NCBI GenBank assembly: GCA_902795265.1 | Contig: CADBKM010000007.1 | Coordinates: forward strand, 47,370-111,369 | Direction of reading: 5' to 3' | DNA from: an uncultured Eubacteriales bacterium | GTDB taxonomy: Bacteria > Bacillota > Clostridia > Peptostreptococcales > Anaerovoracaceae | DNA length: 64,000 nt | Shown here: positions 1 to 13,400 of the stretch, piece after piece | How positions within the stretch are numbered: the stretch's first letter is position 1 | Layout of the letters: each line of letters starts with the position of its first letter | The notes under the pieces: model-generated | Databases searched by the model: none | What the model was told of the DNA's origin: nothing | The model's input: only the letters and a program-made list of their open reading frames with translations | Program-made: the position numbers and the translations under genes

Positions 1-3000
1 ACTTATGTATATACAACACACCTCTTCACTGGTGAGTATTATGCATGCGGATTCGACAATATCAGCGAAGCTGCCGATGACGACGACTACATCCTTGTTG
101 ACGACGTGAACGAAATTGACGATAACCAGGTTGAGCCTGAGCCTTGGACTGTAGGCGGCAGCGGCTATTGGTTCAGATTAAAGGCGCTTGGCTGCATGTT
201 CAAGGTCGGTGCAGAAGTGCTCGAGAATCCGGTCGCAGCATTTGACTTCTCAAGAGAAGGCTATGCGGCAAATGAGCCGATCGAGCTCACTGAGGGCCTC
301 GATGCAGATATCAACTCTGACGGAGCAAACAACAGATGGTTCGAGTACTATCTGAATTTCAAGAACGGCGATACCGTTACACTGACAGATAACGAAGGCG
401 GCACATCAGCTTACAATGCTGTCCCTTACAGCGAGAACGATGATGATGCTAAATACTTCGAAAACGAAGATGGAAACAAGGTAAAACTTGAAGATATCTA
501 TCAGTCTTCCGACCAGTCGCGGACAAACGTATGGAAGGCTGATGACAGCACACATACGATCAGCCTTGAGTACTTCGCCAGAACGAAGGATGTAAACGTA
601 AAGATCGTAAAGAACCCTGTTCAGAAGGTCGATTTTGAAAGACCGGGAAGCGAAACTGTCGACCTTATCAAAAATGGCGATGGCTATTGGGATGGCGATA
701 CATTCTGCTACGAGATCGCTTTCAAAGCAGGCGACAAGCTGCATATCACATACGACGGTCAGACAGAACCTGTCACTTATGTCGCAGAGACCGGTGAAAG
801 AGGCGATGTTTACCAGTTCGCTGCAGAGGGAGCAGTACCGTCCGGAGCAGAATCCGTGATCGATGTTTACAATATCGACTTCAGGCATAACCGCGACTAT
901 AAGCTGGTGACTGATGACGGCTCGACACCATATATCATGCTGATGTACAAGGGCATGTGGGCCGATGTACCGGTGAAACTGGTTGAGAACACTGTCGAGA
1001 GCTTCGAGTACGTCTGGAAAGAAGGCGGCGACAGAGTTGAACTGATCGAGAACAAGGACGGAGACACAGCTACATACTACAGTGACGATGAGTCCGGAGA
1101 ATACTTCGAATACTGGCTGTCGTTCTTAACAGGCGACATACTCAAGGTCAAATACGCCGGAACAGATGAGCCTGTTTCATACGTATATGAAAACGGTATA
1201 TTTAAGGCACAGGGCACTGTCCCTGCAGGCGAGCCTGAAGCGATCTCTGAAACACAAGTGCTTCAGAATTCTGCACAGGGCTACGGCAGAGAGTGGAAAG
1301 TCGGCAACGACTACGAGATCAAGCTCACATATCTCGGCAAGACATTTGCAGTACCTGTAACTATCGTTAAGGACACTGAGCCGGCAGAATGCGAGCACGA
1401 GCTCACCGCTACAGCCGCTAAGGATGCTACATGCGAAGAGGCCGGCAACAGGGCTTACTGGACATGCAGCAAGTGCGGCAAGTACTTCAGCGATGCAGAG
1501 GGCAAGACAGAGATCGAAGAAGGCAGCTGGGTAATTGCGGCTACCGGACACATCGAAGCTCTGCCACCGATAAGCGAGAATGTAGTAGCGGCTACATGCA
1601 CAACAGAAGGCAGCTATGATGAAGTAATCTACTGCGCAGCTTGCCATAAAGAACTCAGCAGAACGCATAAGACAACTGAGGCGCTTGGTCACGACTGGGG
1701 TACATGGGAATCCATAAGCGATACCGAGCATCAGAGAGTCTGCTCGCGTGACGCAAACCATGTTGAGACAGAAGCTCATACTTGGGACAATGGTACAGTC
1801 ACAACACCTGCAACTGAAGAGGCAGAAGGCGTCAAGACCTATACCTGTGCAGACTGCGGTGCGACAAAGACCGAAGCTATACCTAAGCTTGATCATGTAC
1901 ATGCGCTCACAGCTACAGCCGCTAAGGCAGCTACCTGCGAAGAGGCAGGCAACAGCGCTTACTGGACATGCAGCAAGTGCGGCAAGTACTTCAACGACGC
2001 AGAGGGCAAGACCGAAATCGCTAAGGATAGCTGGGTAATCAAGGCACTTGGACATGACTACGGCGCATGGACACCGCTTAATGATGACGAGCACCAGAGA
2101 GTCTGCTCACATGATGCATCACATGTTGAGAAAGCGGCTCACACATGGAACGATGGTGAGGTAACGACTGAGCCTACCGAAACAGAAGAAGGCGTCATGA
2201 CTTACACCTGCACGGCCTGTGGTAAAACGAGAACCGAGACGCTGCCTCCTGAAGGAATAATAGCTTCCGGTACAGTTGGAAAGAGCAAATGCCTCAACTG
2301 GGTGCTTGATAAAAACGGCACACTGACTATAAGCGGTGAAGGCGATATGAACCCTGATGTTTACCATTCGCCTCAGAGCCCTTGGGACAGCTATAAGGAA
2401 AGCATTACAAAAGTTGTCATTGAGAGCGGTGTAACAAGCATCGGTTATGAAGCATTTTACGGTCATAGCAATTTAACAAGTGTTACGATCCCTGAAAGTG
2501 TGACAAGCATCGCAGATTCAGCATTCTATGACTGTGTCAGCCTTGAAAATATTGATATTCCTGACAGTGTAAATAGTATGGGAACATCGGTATTCTGCGG
2601 TTGCAGCAAGTTAAAGAGCATCACGATCCCGAATGGAGTTAAAAGCGTTGGGGAGTATGGATTTGCTTACTGCGAAGCCCTCACAACTGTTGTGCTCCCT
2701 GAAAGCCTGAAGTCCATCGGAAAATGTGCATTTGAGGGCTGTCACGGACTGACGACAATAACAATTCCAGCCGGAGCAATCAGCATCGGTAACTACGCAT
2801 TCTCAGATTGTTCTAAAATGACGGAAATTACTATACCTGAGAGTGTAACTGATATTGGTTCAAACGCAATACCAAGACGCAATACAATGGTTATACGCGG
2901 CGTAGTAGGATCTGCAGCAGAGACATATGCTAATGACAACAACATTAGATTTGTTGACATAAATGCATGTGATCATATCGAAGAAGTAATCCCTGCTGTT

Positions 3001-4299
3001 GAGCCTACATGTACTGAGGCCGGAGCAACAGAAGGAAAGAAGTGCTCGGTTTGCGGAACTGTACTCGTAGAACCTGAAGTGATTCCTGCTCTTGGACATC
3101 AGCTCAAAGCTGTAGATGCAAATGATGCTACCTTCGAAAAAGAAGGCAACAGCGCTTACTGGGTATGCAGCAGGTGCGGCAAGTACTTCAGCGATGCTGA
3201 GGGAAAGACCGAGATCGAAGAAGGCAGCTGGGTAATTCCTAAGCTCACCTGGGATAAAGCGGTCGAACAGACAGAAGGCCAGATCGATGACGCAGGCGAT
3301 AAGGCTACAGAAGCTGAGACAGCTGCAGAGACATCAACTGATGAGAACGACGCAGCTGAGGCACAGGCAGCAGCAGAAAAAGCCGTAGCACTTGCGGCAA
3401 TGGCAGAGAAGGCGGCTGAAGATACTTATGATAAGGCTCAGGAAGATCTCGAAAATCTGCCTGCAGATGCAAGCGAGGATCAGAAAGCCTTAGCTCAGCA
3501 GAATGTTGAGAACGCAGCTGCAAACCTGGCCGTAGCTAAGCAACTCGTAGCGGCAGCAAACAGCACAAAGGCAAAAGCGAAGAAAGCCGCAGCGAAGATA
3601 GCGTCCAACAAGGCAGAAGCAGCGGCAGCGGCAGCGGCAAAGGCAGCAAATTCTGCAACAGCCGAGGAGTTCCGCAAAGAGGCAGAAGAAGCATCTATGG
3701 CAGCGGCGGCTGCAGCAGGAGAGGCAGAAGAAGCATCCGCAGCAGCAGCAACGGCTGCAGGAGAGCTTGATGAACTGGTAGAGAAGTTCGCGGATACTCC
3801 GGTAGCTGAGGATATGAACGCAGCTCAGACTGAGGCAAACAATTCGGCAGGCGCTGCAAGCGATGCAGCCGGTGCTGCGGACACATCTTCGACAGAGGCC
3901 AAGAAGAGTGCTGGTGATGCTAAGACCGTTGTTGATAACAAGGCAAAGGCTGAGAAAGAAGCAAAAGAAGAAGCTGATCGTCAGGGTGTCGCTGACAAGA
4001 CAATTCCTAAGCTCAAGATCTCGAAGCCTTCAGTAAAGAAAGCTACGATCACAGCTAAGTGGAAAAAGCTGACATCGAAGCAGCTCAAGAAGTCAAAAGC
4101 TACTAAGATCGAAGTCTGGGTTTGCCCGAACAAGGCGTTCAGAAAAGCAGACACCAAGATTGTCACAGTCAGCAAGAAGAAAGCTTCTGCTAAGGTCAAG
4201 GGCCTCAAGAGAAAGACTAAGTACTTTGTAAAGGTCCGTGCGATCAAGGACCAAATAATGGTACAGGAGGGACGGTTCCAACTGACCCACTTTCCATAA
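1..4299 (+). CDS. Large multidomain cell-surface protein, 5' end outside window
   Basis: The frame is open from the first base, so the true start and signal peptide lie upstream; about 1,432 codons are visible. In order: related beta-rich modules of about 100 residues to base ~1370, each closing with a V.IV.NPV-type strand; Cys-pair modules (CSKCGKYF near 1470 and 1970, CTACGK near 2210, CSVCG near 3045, CSRCGKYF near 3170); BspA-like leucine-rich repeats at about 2400-2950 (SVTIPESVTSI-type units); an Ala/Glu/Lys-rich helical, probably coiled-coil, stretch at about 3260-3960; and an FN3-like Lys-rich domain at 3976-4248. The domain stops abruptly and the last 16 codons come from a REP-like repeat, so its final strand appears lost. 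The role is probably adhesion or wall interaction; no enzymatic motif was seen. Confidence 0.8.
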   Translation, partial: TYVYTTHLFTGEYYACGFDNISEAADDDDYILVDDVNEIDDNQVEPEPWTVGGSGYWFRLKALGCMFKVGAEVLENPVAAFDFSREGYAANEPIELTEGLDADINSDGANNRWFEYYLNFKNGDTVTLTDNEGGTSAYNAVPYSENDDDAKYFENEDGNKVKLEDIYQSSDQSRTNVWKADDSTHTISLEYFARTKDVNVKIVKNPVQKVDFERPGSETVDLIKNGDGYWDGDTFCYEIAFKAGDKLHITYDGQTEPVTYVAETGERGDVYQFAAEGAVPSGAESVIDVYNIDFRHNRDYKLVTDDGSTPYIMLMYKGMWADVPVKLVENTVESFEYVWKEGGDRVELIENKDGDTATYYSDDESGEYFEYWLSFLTGDILKVKYAGTDEPVSYVYENGIFKAQGTVPAGEPEAISETQVLQNSAQGYGREWKVGNDYEIKLTYLGKTFAVPVTIVKDTEPAECEHELTATAAKDATCEEAGNRAYWTCSKCGKYFSDAEGKTEIEEGSWVIAATGHIEALPPISENVVAATCTTEGSYDEVIYCAACHKELSRTHKTTEALGHDWGTWESISDTEHQRVCSRDANHVETEAHTWDNGTVTTPATEEAEGVKTYTCADCGATKTEAIPKLDHVHALTATAAKAATCEEAGNSAYWTCSKCGKYFNDAEGKTEIAKDSWVIKALGHDYGAWTPLNDDEHQRVCSHDASHVEKAAHTWNDGEVTTEPTETEEGVMTYTCTACGKTRTETLPPEGIIASGTVGKSKCLNWVLDKNGTLTISGEGDMNPDVYHSPQSPWDSYKESITKVVIESGVTSIGYEAFYGHSNLTSVTIPESVTSIADSAFYDCVSLENIDIPDSVNSMGTSVFCGCSKLKSITIPNGVKSVGEYGFAYCEALTTVVLPESLKSIGKCAFEGCHGLTTITIPAGAISIGNYAFSDCSKMTEITIPESVTDIGSNAIPRRNTMVIRGVVGSAAETYANDNNIRFVDINACDHIEEVIPAVEPTCTEAGATEGKKCSVCGTVLVEPEVIPALGHQLKAVDANDATFEKEGNSAYWVCSRCGKYFSDAEGKTEIEEGSWVIPKLTWDKAVEQTEGQIDDAGDKATEAETAAETSTDENDAAEAQAAAEKAVALAAMAEKAAEDTYDKAQEDLENLPADASEDQKALAQQNVENAAANLAVAKQLVAAANSTKAKAKKAAAKIASNKAEAAAAAAAKAANSATAEEFRKEAEEASMAAAAAAGEAEEASAAAATAAGELDELVEKFADTPVAEDMNAAQTEANNSAGAASDAAGAADTSSTEAKKSAGDAKTVVDNKAKAEKEAKEEADRQGVADKTIPKLKISKPSVKKATITAKWKKLTSKQLKKSKATKIEVWVCPNKAFRKADTKIVTVSKKKASAKVKGLKRKTKYFVKVRAIKDQIMVQEGRFQLTHFP
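3976..4248 (+). repeat. C-terminal FN3-like domain, copy 1 of a 273-bp duplicate
   Basis: This segment encodes the Lys-rich FN3-like domain that ends the first giant protein. It aligns without gaps to 13410-13682; the last ~100 bases look identical and earlier differences are mostly single-base. Both copies are followed directly by a REP-like repeat. Confidence 0.85.
4249..4296 (+). repeat. REP-like repeat, copy A
   Basis: The copy contains GGTACA, then the core GGGACGGTTC (4269-4278), then ACTGACCCACTTTCC. It follows the FN3-like domain without a gap and is translated as its tail. Where other copies read TAG just before the core, this one reads GAG in frame, so translation runs to TAA at 4297. 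Related copies lie at 13687, 33868, 33946 and 33971. Confidence 0.75.
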
Positions 4300-4322
4300 G
4301 CAAGTTGACAAATTGTATTAAT

Positions 4323-4362
4323 AAAAGAACAGCTCCTCATTCCATAAAGGAGCTGTTCTTTT
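4323..4362. terminator. Rho-independent terminator, bidirectional
   Basis: A perfect 15-bp stem (AAAAGAACAGCTCCT paired with its complement) closes a 10-base loop and has A- and T-rich flanks. It ends transcription of the first surface protein gene. Confidence 0.9.
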
Positions 4363-4415
4363 GTATTATTAGCTTGTATTAACGTTTATTAAGGATCGTG
4401 AAGAAAGGTTGTGCT

Positions 4416-7400
4416 ATGAAGATTAGACAGAGATGGCTGGCATTCCTGCTTTCAGCCGTTATGGTTGTAACATATATGCCTGCAATCGCTTTTGCAGGGA
4501 ATGAAGCCGGAAGTGAAAGCGGTAGCAGTACAGAGCAAGAGAATAATGCAGACTCCATAGAAACGGGTGAAACAGCTGATGGTGAGACTGATCCTGCTGA
4601 GGCATTATGGACGTACGAGGTGAAAGATGATCATGTGGTTATCACTAAATACACAGGAAGTGATGCTGAGGTCATTATCCCGGATAGTATAGAAGGTCTT
4701 CCAGTTACAGAACTTGGAAGTTCCATATTAGAGGGAAAGACATCTGTGACAGATCTAACGATTCCTTCGAATATAAATATAGTAAATACTAATGCTTTAT
4801 ATGGTAACCGACTTAGGACGCTCCGCCTCGACTGGGTGCTTAACGAGAATCAAGCAGCGCCTGAGATCTATAACTACGTGCGTACAATAGTTATAGGGGC
4901 TAACTGCAACAGAACATTGCTTAATGTGGGAAGCGACGGATACTATACATGGTATGATAGTCAAAACCTTGAAGCTTATGAAGTGGATGAAAATAACCAG
5001 GATTTTGCTGCTGAAGATGGAGTTTTATTCAGTAATGACAAAACAGTCCTACTCAGGTATCCAAGAGGGCGCAAAGATAATTCATATACTGTACCAGATA
5101 ATGTAAAGTTGATTGGACCGGAGGCCTTTACAGGGGCACAATATCTTACCGAACTTCATATTCCGGCATCTACTATGGATTTTGGTGAAAATGCACTGGG
5201 AAGTGATCAGAAGTACTCAAGTGATCCTAAAACCAATGATAATTTCGTAATATTTGCAGAAGAGGGCAGCGAGGCAGAGCAATACGCTATTGATCATGCG
5301 ATGCCTGTAAAGAGTGAGGATGAAAGTTCTACAACTGACACAAAGGATAATGCAACACGTACTATTCAGTCTGGAGGGAACTCAGCAGTTTGGGATGGGG
5401 TATCGTCTAGCCCCGTTGTACCTGAAGGGAACAACTATAAAATCAACAATGCTGCAGAACTTAAGTGGCTCAGCGACGAGGTCAATGCAGGAAACTCATT
5501 TAAGGACTGTAATGTTCTCCTTACACATAATATTGATTTGAATGATAAAGAATGGGTTCCGATTGGAAATGGGCAGTATCCATTCAGAGGTAATTTTGAT
5601 GGGCAATATCATACAATAAAGAATCTGAAACTGTCAGGGACATTAACATATAATGGACTGTTTGGTTTCATAAGTGCTGCGAAGCACAGCAAAATAACTG
5701 TTAAAAATATTAGTATAAAAAATGTTACCGTCAGCAATTCATCAGGAGCATACGCCGGAGCCCTGACAGGCGGAGCCAGTACTGCAAGAGGAGCAAAACT
5801 CAATATTTCCGGAATAATTGTGTCGGGCACAGTTATGAGCGGAACAGCTGGAGGAGCAATTGGACGCATCTGGTGTGGTCATTCAAGCTCGACCGTTAAA
5901 GTGAGTGATATAAACGTTTTACAAGGAAGCAAGGTATATGTGCGCGGAGGCAACGGCGGCGGAATTGTTGGTTCTCTGCTGATGGATGACACTAATAATG
6001 ACGGCGGATTCAATGGTACTGCGATTGTAAGAGACTGTAAGTTTAATGGAGGCCTAGATATAACGAACAACAGATGGGGGACATGCGGCGGAATAGTCGG
6101 TTCTCTTAATGATCCTGAGGCAAATACGAAGATGACAATAGAGCACTGCAGGGTCGATGGAACAGTATATGCTAGTTCATACTCTTTGGGGGGAGGAGTC
6201 ATAAGCACTTTGCCTGCAGGGCATCTTGTGAAAAGCTGTGTAAATTATGCCATGGTTCATGGATACAATGCAGGCGGTATTACTGCAGAAAACAGTGGAA
6301 CCGTAGAAGAATGCTATAATGGTGGCTGGGCAACAGCTATGCTCGGTGGGGAGAATAGTGGTCTTGTTGGCATCAACCGCGGGAGCATCTTTAATTGCTA
6401 CAATTCGGGCTATGCTCCAAATTCCTCTGCACTATCATACAACGGAGCGATTGCTGCATCAGGAAGCGGTACAGCAGAAAACACTTATAATATAGGGCAG
6501 GTCGCTGCAAGCGGAGAGACTAGTATTGCTGTAAGTCATTCGGGTGTATTTGGATACTCTTATGGCATGAAGCTCATTCACTGCTACTATGATAATGCTA
6601 ACCAGGATTATCTTTTTGGCAATGTAAAGGATATATACACAGTTATCACTGACGCAGATAAAAACATTTTTGAAAGCGGCGGCAAGACTACTGCCGAAAT
6701 GAAAACCCAGGGAACATATACCAACTGGGATTTCGACAATGTCTGGGAGTTTGACCTTGATTACAGTAAGGGCTACCCGGTATTGACTTCAATCAAAGAC
6801 CTTCTGGATAAGGATCCTGATACTAAAACAAAGAACAAGATGAAAAAGACTCAGTTCAAGTTTACTGTTGTCGATCAGGATGCTAAACCAGTTGAAAACG
6901 CGATCATATACCTAGCTGAAGGAACTAGTGATGAGATTGCTCTCACTACCGATTCTCTGGGAAGAGCAGATACTCCATGGCAGGATGGCTCAATTGGGGT
7001 AAGGATAACCAAAGAAGGTTACATTCCTTATGAGGACGCAAGCTTTGCCATGAATAAAAAGCGCGAAATTAAGCTGATGATAATCGATCAGAGTAAAGCT
7101 GATGAGTATCCTCTTTCATCGGTTATTATGGAGCAGCATACAAAGGATAATTATGGACACGAGAACGATTTAAGATACGAGTTACTTACCCAATCAAGAA
7201 CGATCAACAGACAATGGTCTTCGATAAGAGAATTAGGAGTGCTTATTGGACCTACTGAGTACTCAAAATTCACTATAAAAGCAATACCTTCCGATGCAGG
7301 TATTACTTATGTTAAGGCTGAGCTAGTCCAGAAAAACGGTGATGAGTATGATTTGATTTCAGCATCAGATGATCCTATGCACCCAGAGTTCAAATATCTC

Positions 7401-10400
7401 GAATATAACTCTTTTAATATAACCAAAGAGGGAACCTGGTTCGGATCTGCAAGAATGAATGATGTAATGATTCGCATGACCGATCAGTTTGGACGCGAAC
7501 ACCTGCAGAAAATCAATCTTACTGTAGAGGATGTAGGAGAAGACGCATTTGAAATCAATTTTGACGATGGACTGGAATTCACTGTACCCGGCAATGCACC
7601 GCTGTTTAAAGGCGCGAAAATCAGCATTCCGGTGAGCAAATTCCCTGGTAAAGCTAAGCTGTCAGATGATTGTATAGAATTCGGAATCGGGTCATCATTT
7701 CTTAATATGGATAAAAAGGATGACGAATTACGAACCTTCTGGAAAAACTGGGAAAACGCAGATAAGAAAAAGCTTAAAAATAATAAAAGTTTTAAAAAAC
7801 AACTGGAAAAATTCTGTAAATATGCAGAGGATCCAATGAGCGCCGTAGATAGTGAATTTGGAACGGATAACTTTGAGCCAGTTGGTAAGCCAAGTATTAG
7901 CATGAAGGCGCTGTTTTACGGGCACGCAGATCTTCCATGGGATAAGAAGGTTACAGCGCATCTGGTACTTCAGTTCACTATTAAGGTCGACGGTGAAACA
8001 CAAGTCAGTTTCCTCGTTGTTGGGCTGGAAGGCAGGGGAACTGTTACCGGTGATGGCTCTGTTGTAGTCAACTTCCAGAATGCCAGCCTTGAGGCTATGA
8101 TCGGACCGGAATTTGAGGATCCGCAGCTCACCGTTAATGGGGAAGTTGCTTTTGGAGCTTATGTAGGTGCCGGTGTAGCGAATTTTGCATCAGCTGGTAT
8201 ATACGGTGATGCAGCGTTTGGCTTCGACTGGAGATGGGCAAAGGTACATACAGGTTTTGAAGAAGTTTATATTAATGGAACCTTGGGAGCATGCGTCAGA
8301 ATACTGGGATCCAATGCAGTTGAAATAAAAATACTTGAAGGAAAATATCCGGTCTACGATTGGGAGGGAACTGCAGACCCTGAAGGCGGGGGCCGCTTAA
8401 GGCTAATGTCAGCATTGGAAACACTGTCGGATCAGGAAGTAGTAGAATCAGCTGAAGACCCTGCCGGCGAATGGACCGGTGGTGACGGCACCCTGCAGGC
8501 AGCAGCATACTCGGGATCTACGCCTGTTGTTATGAATGCAGGAGGGACGAAAGTGATGCTGCTGACAAGTAATACTGATACTGCCAGAGCGGCTGCTGAC
8601 AGATCGGAACTCATGTATTCAGTCTATAATCAGGAAAACGGTTCGTGGAGCAGCCCGGCTGCCGTTGCTGATGATGGTACTGCAGATTTTAATCCTTCAG
8701 TCGCCGGCAATTATGTAGTCTGGAATAACGCAACAGGATTTCTGACAGGATGCAAGACATATAATGACTTGGGCAGAAAAACGGAGGTCTGTATTGCTGA
8801 GTTCGATTCAGAATCAGGCAAATTCATAAATGCTCAAAATATAACAAATAATGATAAGTATGAGAATAGAGTTAATATATCCGGGGGCAGCAGTCCGGTA
8901 ATCTCATGGACTACTGATTCTGATGACAATATCATGGGCCTCGGCTCGGTAAATACTTTTTACTCGGCATCTAAGAATGGAGGGTCCTGGTCGATAAGCA
9001 AAGGCAACAATGAAGAAGATCTTATTGTTACAAAGACTACGGCTACTCTGGGCAACCACACATACCAGTTTTATGTGGCAGATATAGATCATGATCTGAC
9101 GACCACGGAAGATCAGGTGCTTAGGGCCTCAACGATGAGCGGAGAGATTGTGAAGCTATCCGATGATATACATGCAACGCAATTTGCGTATGCTGAAAAA
9201 TCCGGAAAGCTGTTCTACACAGATGGAGCAGGTAATCTCTTCAGTCTTACAGCTGCAGACGCAGAACCTGTTCAGGAAATAGATGATAATCGTCTGGCCG
9301 GAGCATTACTTGTTCAAACTATTGATGATGAAAGCGGTAATGTGACAATCGTTATGACTAAAGCGACTGGAAACAGCCGTAATGCTTACATAATGAAATA
9401 CAATAGTGCCACATCAAAATGGAGCAATCCGGTAGCGCTGTTTGAACAGACCGACTATGTTGAGGGTGTAAACGCATGGTATGAGGGTGACGAGCTTGTT
9501 TATGCTTACAATCAGAGAAAAGTGCAGCTCTCAAGCGGAGACACCGCGTACAGCGATTCAAATAGTCTGCACTGGTCAAAAACTGCTCTCGACAGTGTAT
9601 CACTGGAAATAGAAAGCACGTTCTTCAGCCCTGATCTGGTGGTTCACGGAGAGACACTTCCGCTGTCTGTATTTGTGACCAACAAAGGCATGCGGGATCT
9701 TGAAAGTGTAGGAGTTAAGGTTGAAACTGCAAGTAATGTTGTAAGTTATGATGAGACAATTCAGCAGGCAGTAGCTGCAGGCAAAGATACGATGCTTGAA
9801 ATTGAACTGCCTATAGCGGAAGATGCCGAAAAGACTACATACACTGTAACTGTCTATGATCCAGAAAACACATCTGTCAATGCTGCAACATCTATTACTA
9901 TTGGTGAAGCTAACTTCAAACTTGATAAAGAAGTATACAATATTGGCGGACATGAAATAATTACAGCCAGTGTTACTAACAGTGGGTTTGCTGCCGGATC
10001 AGGACAGCTTGTATTCTATGACACGGATAATCCGGATAAAGTATTGGATACTTACAAATTCGGAAGCTTGGAGCCTGATGAAATAGCGCACTATTCATTT
10101 AAGCTGGATGATCTAGGGAGAGCATTCAATAGCCTTAGAGTTGGTATGCGTGTTGTGGATTCTTCCGGTAATATCCTTAGCGATGAAAGACAGGCACAGA
10201 TATGGAGAAGTGCAGATGTACCGGTTTCAGGCGTCTCCTTGGCAGAGAATCTGGCGAAGATAGAAAATGTCGGGGATACACTTCAGCTCAGTTGCACGGT
10301 ACAACCGCAAAGCGCTGCAGAAAATGCCATCTTGATCTGGGAAAGCAGTAATCCTGAGTCGATCAGTGTAGACGAAAATGGTTTAGTTACAGCTAAGAAA

Positions 10401-13400
10401 CAAGGCAAAGCAACCATTACTGTCTATTCTGAGGATAAGAAGTACTATGATGAGTGTCTGGTATATGCCGGAATAGAAGACATTGGAGCCTGCACAGTTA
10501 AGGGCATGAAAACCAGATTCAGAGTAAGTTCAAGCAACAATATCAGTGTGAAGCCTTCATTCAAGGTGGTCTCAGGAACGGAAACTTTAGTCAAAGGCAC
10601 GGACTATGATGTTGAATACTTCAATAACGATAAGATTGGTGATGCTTATTTGATAATAACCGGAAAGGGTCACTATACCGGCAGCATCAGAAAAGACTAC
10701 AAGATAAAGACGTGGTCGCAGTACAATTTGCCTGACCTTACGGGATTTGAGCTTGATAAGCATGAGGCTTCGCTTATAACCGATACTTATGATGACGGTT
10801 CAATGACCCTCCAGTGCAAATTCATGCCTGAGGATGCCGGAGACAAGACTATTACATGGATTTCCAGTGATGATTCTGTCGCGACAGTTAGAGGACAGTC
10901 CGACGGAAGCGGATATGTCAGGGCTGTCTCGGCCGGAACCTGTACCATAACAGCAACGACCAGAGACGGAGGCTTCACAGATACATGCAAAGTAAATGTC
11001 AGCAAGCAGATTTACACAGACACACTAAATGTTGAGCCTCTGGGCAGTGGCAACAAAATAGTGCTTGAGAAGGGGCATTGGAACGAAAGCGGAACCGAAT
11101 ATTTCGTTGGTACAGAAGGGCTCCTGGTCAGTTACTCTCCGGAAAATGCTTACTCAAAATATTTCGATGTAAAGATTGAAGATGAGGAGATAGTGAGATG
11201 CAGCCGGGACGATGAATTCTATAATAGAAAATTCACTCTCATAGCAGGGGAAAAGACCGGGCAAACCACGGTTACTGTCTATACGACAGGAGAAAATGAT
11301 AACAGGATCGAAAAAAGCTTCACTGTAGAAGTGGTAGACGAAGATCCGACTGTGCGCTTCAGAAATTCTGCTTACATAGCTTATCTGCAGGGTGAGTACA
11401 ATGATGAGTACAACCCATTCCTCTCGCTTAATAAAGAGTGTGAGCAGGTGAAGTACAGCTCTTCGGATGAGTCTATCCTTACGGTAGACAGCCAGGGTAA
11501 CATTCAACCGCATGGTGTTGGCGATGCGACTGTCACTGCAACAGGTAAATATCAGAATAAAGGTTTTACTGCTTCTGCTTTAGTCAGAATAGTAAAAAGT
11601 GAAAGACAGATTCGCGAAATCTATCCGTCTGGCTTGACTGAAATGCTCGTTGACAACACAGCAAAATTAACGTTCAGCACCTGGCCTGAGGTTCCGCGCA
11701 GCAAAGAAGTTACATGGAGCTCATCAGATGACACAATCGCTACAGTAGATGAAAACGGACTGGTTACAGCTGTGGCTCCAGGTGAAGTAACGATCACTGC
11801 TACTGCGGTCGATGGCGGTGCCACCGGAACCATCACCATAACAGTGAAGGATCGCACGTTTATAAGCAGCATCAATTTTGATTATGAAGAACTGTCAATC
11901 GAGCTTGGTGACACAAATAGTATGCACTTCACTGTGTCACCGGAAGATGCAACGGACAAAACTATAACGTGGAGTTCCAGCAACAGCATGATCGCTCAGG
12001 TCACCAACGCAACCGACAATTACATAGATGTAAGAGGCGGTGCAGTGGGGTCGGCCACTATTACAGGCACAACGGCTAATGGAGTTATTGCGAGCTTCAT
12101 AGTGGAAGTGTATGATCCAGATGGACCTGATCCTGGCGATGATCATGGATTCGGAGATTTACCAGCTGTTTCAGATACAAAATCAGCTGATGTTGGAACC
12201 ATTACGACAGTACAGTTAAGCCAGGATAAAACGGTAGAGACATTCACTTTCACACCGGAAACATCGGGATATTATGTATTTGAATCTTATGGTAACGAAG
12301 ACCCGGTTGGCATTGTCAGAACGGAAAACGAAACCATTGCATACATGGATGATGGAGATGCAGATTACAATTTCCATATCAAATTCAAAGCAGAAAAAGG
12401 AACAACATATTATCTGCAGACCAGAGGCTATAGTACAGATATGACATATGATGTCAAGTTATATCCGGTGACTTGGACCGCCTCGGCTAAGGCCAGCACG
12501 GTGTATCTTGACGAGGGGTCTGCAACTCTCGAGGTCAGTGTTGAGGGAGATGCAGATGAGCTTACCTTCAATTGGTATTCCGGTTATGGATACCTTATAA
12601 AGGAGAACGGAGAATCAACATTGGCCGTTAATAATACAGGGTCTTACTATTGTATAGTAGGCGATGGTGAAAACTCCGAACGCGTCAACTTTAAGGTAGA
12701 CAGTAAATGGGGTGCATACGAAAACAGCAGTTACATTGAGTTTACTGGCTCACCTGTGAAGCTTGAGGCTATTACATATGGAGATGTTCCTGACCTGGAC
12801 TTCAGCTGGGCGAAAGACAACGGAGATGAGTATATTCCATTATCTGGTGCAGGTAATACTTCTTCGTTGACAGTGACTAGTCATGGGCTTTACAGATGTG
12901 CGGTGACAGACGGATATGACACGGTTTTCCTGTACTACACCGTTGAGGTTGCCAGCGTAGAACAGGGAGGTATGATTTTCCGTGTTGACCGATACTCAGA
13001 CGAAGTTGTTGTTGAGCGTGACTATGATTCTGATACTGCCCTGACAGGGGCGGTCAGCATCCCATCGAAGGTGAAGTTCGGCGATGGAAAAGAGCGCACA
13101 GTTACCAGAATTGGATCATTCGGTGGGGCCGCAGGCATGACTGCTATGACAATTCCGACTACTGTCACAGAGATAGAAAGCTATGCGCTGGTTAATACAG
13201 GACTTAAGTCTATAACGATTCCGGCAAATGTAACCAAGATAGGGCATTATGCTGTGGGCTATACAGAGGACAGCAGCACCGGAGAATGGGTATATACACC
13301 TGTCCCAGGGTTTGTTATCAATGCACCAGCAGGTTCTGCCGCTGCATCATATGCTAAACAGAATGGACTGACGCACAAGGACCCTGATGCAGAGAAGAGG

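Noticed and set aside
1177-2094. Minus-strand Cys-rich frame of 305 codons
   Set aside because: Its cysteines are the antisense reading of Gly/Ala/Thr-rich repeats in the surface protein; no ribosome site.
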